Shown one piece after another: positions 60,552-64,000 of a DNA stretch of 64,000 bases (position 1 is the stretch's first letter; every line of letters begins with the position of its first letter). The notes beneath the pieces are model-generated. The model did not search any database and was not told where the DNA came from. It saw only the letters and a list, made by a program, of their open reading frames with translations. The stretch covers positions 572,050 through 636,049 of the forward strand of contig NZ_QXFK01000018.1 in NCBI RefSeq assembly GCF_003581645.1, given 5' to 3'. The position numbers were made by a program, and so were the translations under genes. The DNA is from Pelagerythrobacter aerophilus. GTDB taxonomy: Bacteria; Pseudomonadota; Alphaproteobacteria; Sphingomonadales; Sphingomonadaceae.

Positions 60552-62189
60552 ATGATCTCAATTCGTGCCGCGGCCTTTATCGCCGCTACCGCCTTTTCCG
60601 TGAGCGTGTCCGCTACCGCTGGCAATACGGCCCCGGGCACGGTCGACCTGCTGATCCGCGGAGGCACCGTTTACGATGGAAGCGACAGCCCACCTTTCGT
60701 GGGCGACGTAGCAATCACCGGGGATCGGATCGTTGCCGTAGGCCCTTCCCTCGATGTCGCGGCCGCCAAGGTCCAAGATGCGCACGGAATGATCGTCTCT
60801 CCCGGTTTCATCGACGCGCATACCCATCCCGACAGCTATATTCGCTCCGACGACCCAACGGACCGGCTGAATCTGCCGTGGCTCGCCCAAGGCGTTTCGA
60901 CGATCGTGATCGGAGTGGATGGATCGGGCAGCTTCAATGTCGCCAACGATCTCGCTACCCTGGAAGCTAGCGGTATTGGCACGAATGTCGCTGCGCTGGT
61001 CGGATTCGCCACCATCCGCACCAAGGTGATCGGGGAAGTCGATCGGACGCCCACGCCGGCAGAGCTTAAGGAAGAAAGAGCCCTGGTCGCCAAAGCCATG
61101 TGCGAAGGTGCGTACGGGTTCTCCACGGGCCTGTTCTATGCTCCGCAAAGCTACTCACAGACCGACGAGGTCGTGATGCTGGCCAAGGAAGCCGCGGCGC
61201 GAGGCGGGATTTACGACACCCACCAGCGCGACGAATCGAGCTACACCATCGGTCTGGTTTCCTCGGTCGATGAAGCAATCGAGATCGGTCGCCGGGCCGG
61301 GCTCCCGGTCCATTTCGCGCATCTCAAGGCGCTTGGCGTGGATGTCCACGGCCAATCGGCCGCGGTGATCGAACGCATCGAACGGGCCCGCGCCGACGGT
61401 ATCGAAGTAACCGCCGATCAATATCCCTGGACCGCTTCCGGATCGAACCTGCAGGCCGCGCTCGTGCCTCGCTGGGCGGTGGATGGCGGGTATGATGCCA
61501 TGCTCGAACGCTTCGGCGACTCGGCCGCCTTGTCGCGCATCAAGGCCGAAATGGAGGAGAACCTTCGGCGGCGTGGCGGGAAGGAGTCGCTGCTGCTCAC
61601 AGCAACCGACCTGCCGTGGACTGGCAAGACCTTGGGCCAGATGGCCGATCAATGGCACGTCAGTCCCGTGGATGCCGCCATTCGCATCCTGTCGAGCGAC
61701 GTCGAATTCGACGAGAGCAGGAATGAAGGTTCGCTCGGCCGCAGCCAGCTTGCACGCACGGCATCATTCAACATGTCCGACGGCGATGTCGAAGCCTTCA
61801 TGAAGCAGCCCTGGGTCGTTACCGGATCCGATGGATCGGACGGACACCCGCGACAGTACGCGAGCTTTCCGCGCAAGTACGAGACCTACGTCAAAGAACG
61901 GGCCGTCCTCTCCCTGGGCGACTTCATCCATCGATCGACCGGCGCGACGGCGGATATCTACGGAATGGCGGAACGCGGCTATCTGCGACCCGGATATTTT
62001 GCCGATGTCCTCGTGTTTGATCCTGACGAATACGCCCCACGTGCGGATTACACGAACCCGCGAATGCCGTCCGTTGGAGTGAGATCGCTTGTGGTGAACG
62101 GAACCGAAGTCCTTCGTGATGGAAAACCGACCGGTACCGCGGCAGGGCGCGCTATGCGGCATGTTCCTCCCGAGGGAAGCTGTTCGTAA
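60552..62189 (+). CDS. N-acyl-D-amino-acid deacylase-family amidohydrolase
   Basis: This 545-residue protein has a signal peptide (AAAFIAATAFSVSVSATAG), DLLIRGGTVYDGSDSPPFVGDVAITGDRIVAVG and the metal-binding DAHTHPD, then EGAYGFSTGLFYAPQSYSQTDEVVMLAKEAA and GGIYDTHQRDES. VTADQYPWTASGSNLQ and TGSDGSDGHPRQYASFPRKYETYVKERAVLSL also match the D-aminoacylase family. GGGGGAGG lies five bases before the ATG. It should release D-amino acids (or related compounds) in the periplasm for the divergent symporter. Confidence 0.9.
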   Translation: MISIRAAAFIAATAFSVSVSATAGNTAPGTVDLLIRGGTVYDGSDSPPFVGDVAITGDRIVAVGPSLDVAAAKVQDAHGMIVSPGFIDAHTHPDSYIRSDDPTDRLNLPWLAQGVSTIVIGVDGSGSFNVANDLATLEASGIGTNVAALVGFATIRTKVIGEVDRTPTPAELKEERALVAKAMCEGAYGFSTGLFYAPQSYSQTDEVVMLAKEAAARGGIYDTHQRDESSYTIGLVSSVDEAIEIGRRAGLPVHFAHLKALGVDVHGQSAAVIERIERARADGIEVTADQYPWTASGSNLQAALVPRWAVDGGYDAMLERFGDSAALSRIKAEMEENLRRRGGKESLLLTATDLPWTGKTLGQMADQWHVSPVDAAIRILSSDVEFDESRNEGSLGRSQLARTASFNMSDGDVEAFMKQPWVVTGSDGSDGHPRQYASFPRKYETYVKERAVLSLGDFIHRSTGATADIYGMAERGYLRPGYFADVLVFDPDEYAPRADYTNPRMPSVGVRSLVVNGTEVLRDGKPTGTAAGRAMRHVPPEGSCS

Positions 62190-62234
62190 ACACAGCAGAT
62201 TGGTACCCCCGGCTTGGCTTGCTAAGGCCATGCG

Positions 62235-63116
62235 ATGAAGCTTCGTCACATCGAGATATTCCACGCGGTTTATCTGAATCGCACGGTGAGTGCCGCGGCT
62301 CGCGCCCTCAACGTGTCTCAACCTGCGGTGACCAAGACGCTCAAGCATGCGGAGCAATTGCTGGGCTTCCCGCTATTCGACCGACGCGGCGGCAGGCTGG
62401 TGCCGACCGAAGATGCGCACACGATCTTCGCGGAGGTGGCGCAGATCCACGCGCAGGTCGCATCCTTACGCCAAGCCACCCGGAATCTGCGGCATGGCAC
62501 CGGCTCCCTGAGAGTATCGGTCCTGCCCTCGTTGGCGTTGGGCATCTTGCCTCGTGCTGTCGCCATGTTCTCGCGCCAACATCCCGAAGTCTTCTTCGAT
62601 TTGCAGACCGTTCATCACGACGGGATCGCCCGGGTTCTCTACGAGCGTGAAGCGGACATCGTAATCGCATTCGAGAAGCCTGTGGGCCTCCCGTTGATCG
62701 CCGACTGTCTCGGCGAGGGTGAACTCGGCCTGCTCTACCGGTGCGACGACCTGGCAGATGCACCGCCACGTATCCCCCTCGAAATGGTGCAGGACCGCCG
62801 TTTCATAAGTCTCGTGGAAAGCGGCCCGATCGGTGACTTGCTGCGAGCCGAACTGGGTCGGACGAAGATCGAACTCGACGAGGCTGCTTCGGCACGGACG
62901 TTCTACATCGGATCGGCTCTGGTCCGTGAAGGCCTGGGCATGGCCGTGCTGGACAATTTCACCGCGCAGGCGGCCGTCAGCGATGATGTCGAGTTTCGCC
63001 CGCTTCAGCCCGCGCTTGCATTCGACGTCTTTGCGATGACGCTGGAAAGTCGGCCGTTTTCGCACGGCGCGAAGGAGTTCCTGGAGATTTTCAAAACCTG
63101 CCTCGACGCGGCGTAG
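62235..63116 (+). CDS. LysR-family transcriptional regulator
   Basis: This 293-residue regulator has an N-terminal helix-turn-helix (MKLRHIEIFHAVYLNRTVSAAARALNVSQPAVTKTLKHAEQLLGFPLFDRRGGRLVPTEDA) and a C-terminal substrate-binding domain (SLRVSVLPSLALGILPRAVAMFSRQHPEVFFDLQT). It lies 45 bases after the deacylase gene on the same strand. It probably controls the deacylase and symporter genes through the site at 60457-60471. Confidence 0.92.
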   Translation: MKLRHIEIFHAVYLNRTVSAAARALNVSQPAVTKTLKHAEQLLGFPLFDRRGGRLVPTEDAHTIFAEVAQIHAQVASLRQATRNLRHGTGSLRVSVLPSLALGILPRAVAMFSRQHPEVFFDLQTVHHDGIARVLYEREADIVIAFEKPVGLPLIADCLGEGELGLLYRCDDLADAPPRIPLEMVQDRRFISLVESGPIGDLLRAELGRTKIELDEAASARTFYIGSALVREGLGMAVLDNFTAQAAVSDDVEFRPLQPALAFDVFAMTLESRPFSHGAKEFLEIFKTCLDAA

Positions 63117-63190
63117 CGGTCGCCGCTGACGTGCTCCCCTGAAATGTGACCGGTATTTGGTAGAGTCCGACGCAAAGGAGTCGGACGACA

Positions 63191-63457
63191 ATGAAGCGAA
63201 GCAGGTTCAGCGAACAGCAGATCATCGCGGTATTGAAGGAGCAGGAGGCTGGGATGCCGACTGCGGAGGTTTGTCGCCGTCACGGCATCAGCTCGGCCAC
63301 GTTCTACAAATGGAAGTCGAAGTTCGGGGGGCTGGAAGTCTCCGATGCCCGGCGGCTGCGGACGCTTGAGCAGGAGAACAGCCGGCTGAAGAAGCTGCTC
63401 GCCGAGGCGATGCTCGACAACGTGGTGCTGAAGGATCTGGCATCAAAAAAATGGTAA
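63191..63457 (+). CDS. IS3-family transposase OrfA
   Basis: This 88-residue protein has a helix-turn-helix (FSEQQIIAVLKEQEAGMPTAEVCRRHGISSATFYKWKSKFGG) and a leucine-zipper-like C-terminus (RLRTLEQENSRLKKLLAEAMLDNVVLKDL). It binds the IS ends. Its frame ends just after a run of seven A (63445-63451), the usual site for a -1 ribosomal frameshift into OrfB, giving the full OrfAB transposase. Confidence 0.92.
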   Translation: MKRSRFSEQQIIAVLKEQEAGMPTAEVCRRHGISSATFYKWKSKFGGLEVSDARRLRTLEQENSRLKKLLAEAMLDNVVLKDLASKKW

Positions 63458-64000
63458 CGCCCGGCGCGAAGCGGGAAGCCGTCGCCCATGCCCGTGAGCA
63501 GCACGGGCTGAGCGAGCGTCGGGCGTGCAGTCTGGTCGGTGTGAGCCGCAGGGTGATCCGTTACGAGCCGACAAGGCCGGATGACGGGGCGCTGCGGCAA
63601 CGGTTGCGCGAGCTGGCGGCGGAGCGTCGCCGGTTCGGCTATCGCCGCCTGGGCTACCTGCTGGCGCGGGAAGGCATGAAGCCCAACCACAAGAAGCTGC
63701 TGCGCATCTATCGCGAAGAAGGGTTGCGGGTGCGCCGTCGTGGCGGTCGCAAACGGGCACTGGGCACGCGCAGGCCAATGGTGCTGCCCGATGGACCGAA
63801 CCAGCGGTGGTCGCTCGACTTCGTCTCCGATAGCCTCGTCTGCGGTCGCCGGTTCCGCATCCTATGCGTGGTCGACGACTTCTCGCGGGAGTGCCTGGCG
63901 CTGGTGGTCGACACGTCGCTGCCAGGCGCAAGGGTGGCCCGTGAACTGACCAGCCTGATCGGGATGCGCGGCAAGCCGCACACGGTTGTCAGCGACAACG
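63451..64000 (+). CDS. IS3-family transposase OrfB, partial
   Basis: The frame is open from the A-run at 63445-63451 (ATG at 63451) to the window end, with no stop. It begins VTPGAKREAVAHAREQHGLSERRACSLVGVSRRVIRYE, then FGYRRLGYLLAREGMKPNHKKLLRIYREEGLRVRR and the catalytic core start NQRWSLDFVSDSL (first aspartate) and CVVDDFSRECLALVVD (second aspartate). The third residue (glutamate) of the DDE triad lies outside. The frame is -1 relative to OrfA. Confidence 0.9.
   Translation, partial: MVTPGAKREAVAHAREQHGLSERRACSLVGVSRRVIRYEPTRPDDGALRQRLRELAAERRRFGYRRLGYLLAREGMKPNHKKLLRIYREEGLRVRRRGGRKRALGTRRPMVLPDGPNQRWSLDFVSDSLVCGRRFRILCVVDDFSRECLALVVDTSLPGARVARELTSLIGMRGKPHTVVSDN

Larger units (their letters stand above)
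63127..64000 (+). mobile_element. IS3-family insertion sequence, right part outside window
   Basis: The two overlapping transposase frames are typical of IS3-family elements, probably of the IS407 type. The left end is near 63127-63133, where TGACGTGCTCCCCTGAAATG begins, right after the LysR gene. Without the right end the inverted repeats and target duplication cannot be fixed. The element is intact as far as can be seen. Confidence 0.8.

Overview
The window is GC-rich DNA from an alphaproteobacterium. A sphingomonad (Sphingomonadales, Erythrobacteraceae- or Novosphingobium-like) is the best guess, from the flagellar gene order, the TonB receptor/sugar-acid locus and the single-domain secreted proteins. 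This is a judgement from memory of gene families, not from a search. The names below come from motifs visible in the translations. Starts were moved inward where a ribosome-binding site or signal peptide required it.

Layout: (1) 1-20756 is a flagellar locus. On the minus strand lie flbD-like/fliE/fliF and the long rod-hook-ring-stator unit flgB-flgC-flgD-flgE-flgF-flgG-flgH-flgI-flgJ-flgK-flgL-motA-motB. On the plus strand lie a small flagellin, a second stator-like pair, flgA, flgM, flgN, a lytic transglycosylase, flhA and fliA. The control signals for a transcription cascade are visible: two near-consensus sigma54 promoters, CGGCAAA elements that may bind the FlbD-like activator, and a sigma28-type promoter for flagellin. 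A lone amidohydrolase (3332-4780) sits between fliC and motB. (2) 20757-23800 holds a cobalamin riboswitch followed by a vitamin B12 ABC importer (btuF-btuC-btuD). (3) 23808-36457 is housekeeping: purD, xseA, a DUF2093 protein, an M23 peptidase, a phytase-like esterase, rpmB, tadA, RNase T2, nadC, an S9 peptidase, and a SulP transporter with a universal stress protein. (4) 36662-40180 is an ECF sigma/anti-sigma pair with a divergent subtilase and a secreted low-complexity protein. The same promoter motif (GGATnAA-N15-CGTTTm) occurs three times, and two copies are superimposed on opposite strands.

(5) 40335-55781 is a carbohydrate locus: TonB receptor, three glycosidase-like enzymes, aldose epimerase, SSS symporter, and a complete oxidative (De Ley-Doudoroff type) route for galactose or a related aldose (dehydrogenase, lactonase, IlvD/Edd dehydratase, KDGal kinase, KDPGal aldolase), with a GntR/FCD regulator. 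An AT-rich near-palindrome (consensus ATTwATmTGATAAAT) precedes each transcription unit, which suggests one local regulon. (6) 55819-63116 holds RlpA, an MFS transporter, a secreted helical-repeat protein, a DctA-like symporter divergent from an N-acyl-D-amino-acid deacylase, and a LysR regulator. (7) From about 63127 the window runs into an IS3-family insertion sequence that is cut off by the right edge.

No tRNA, rRNA, CRISPR array or prophage was seen.
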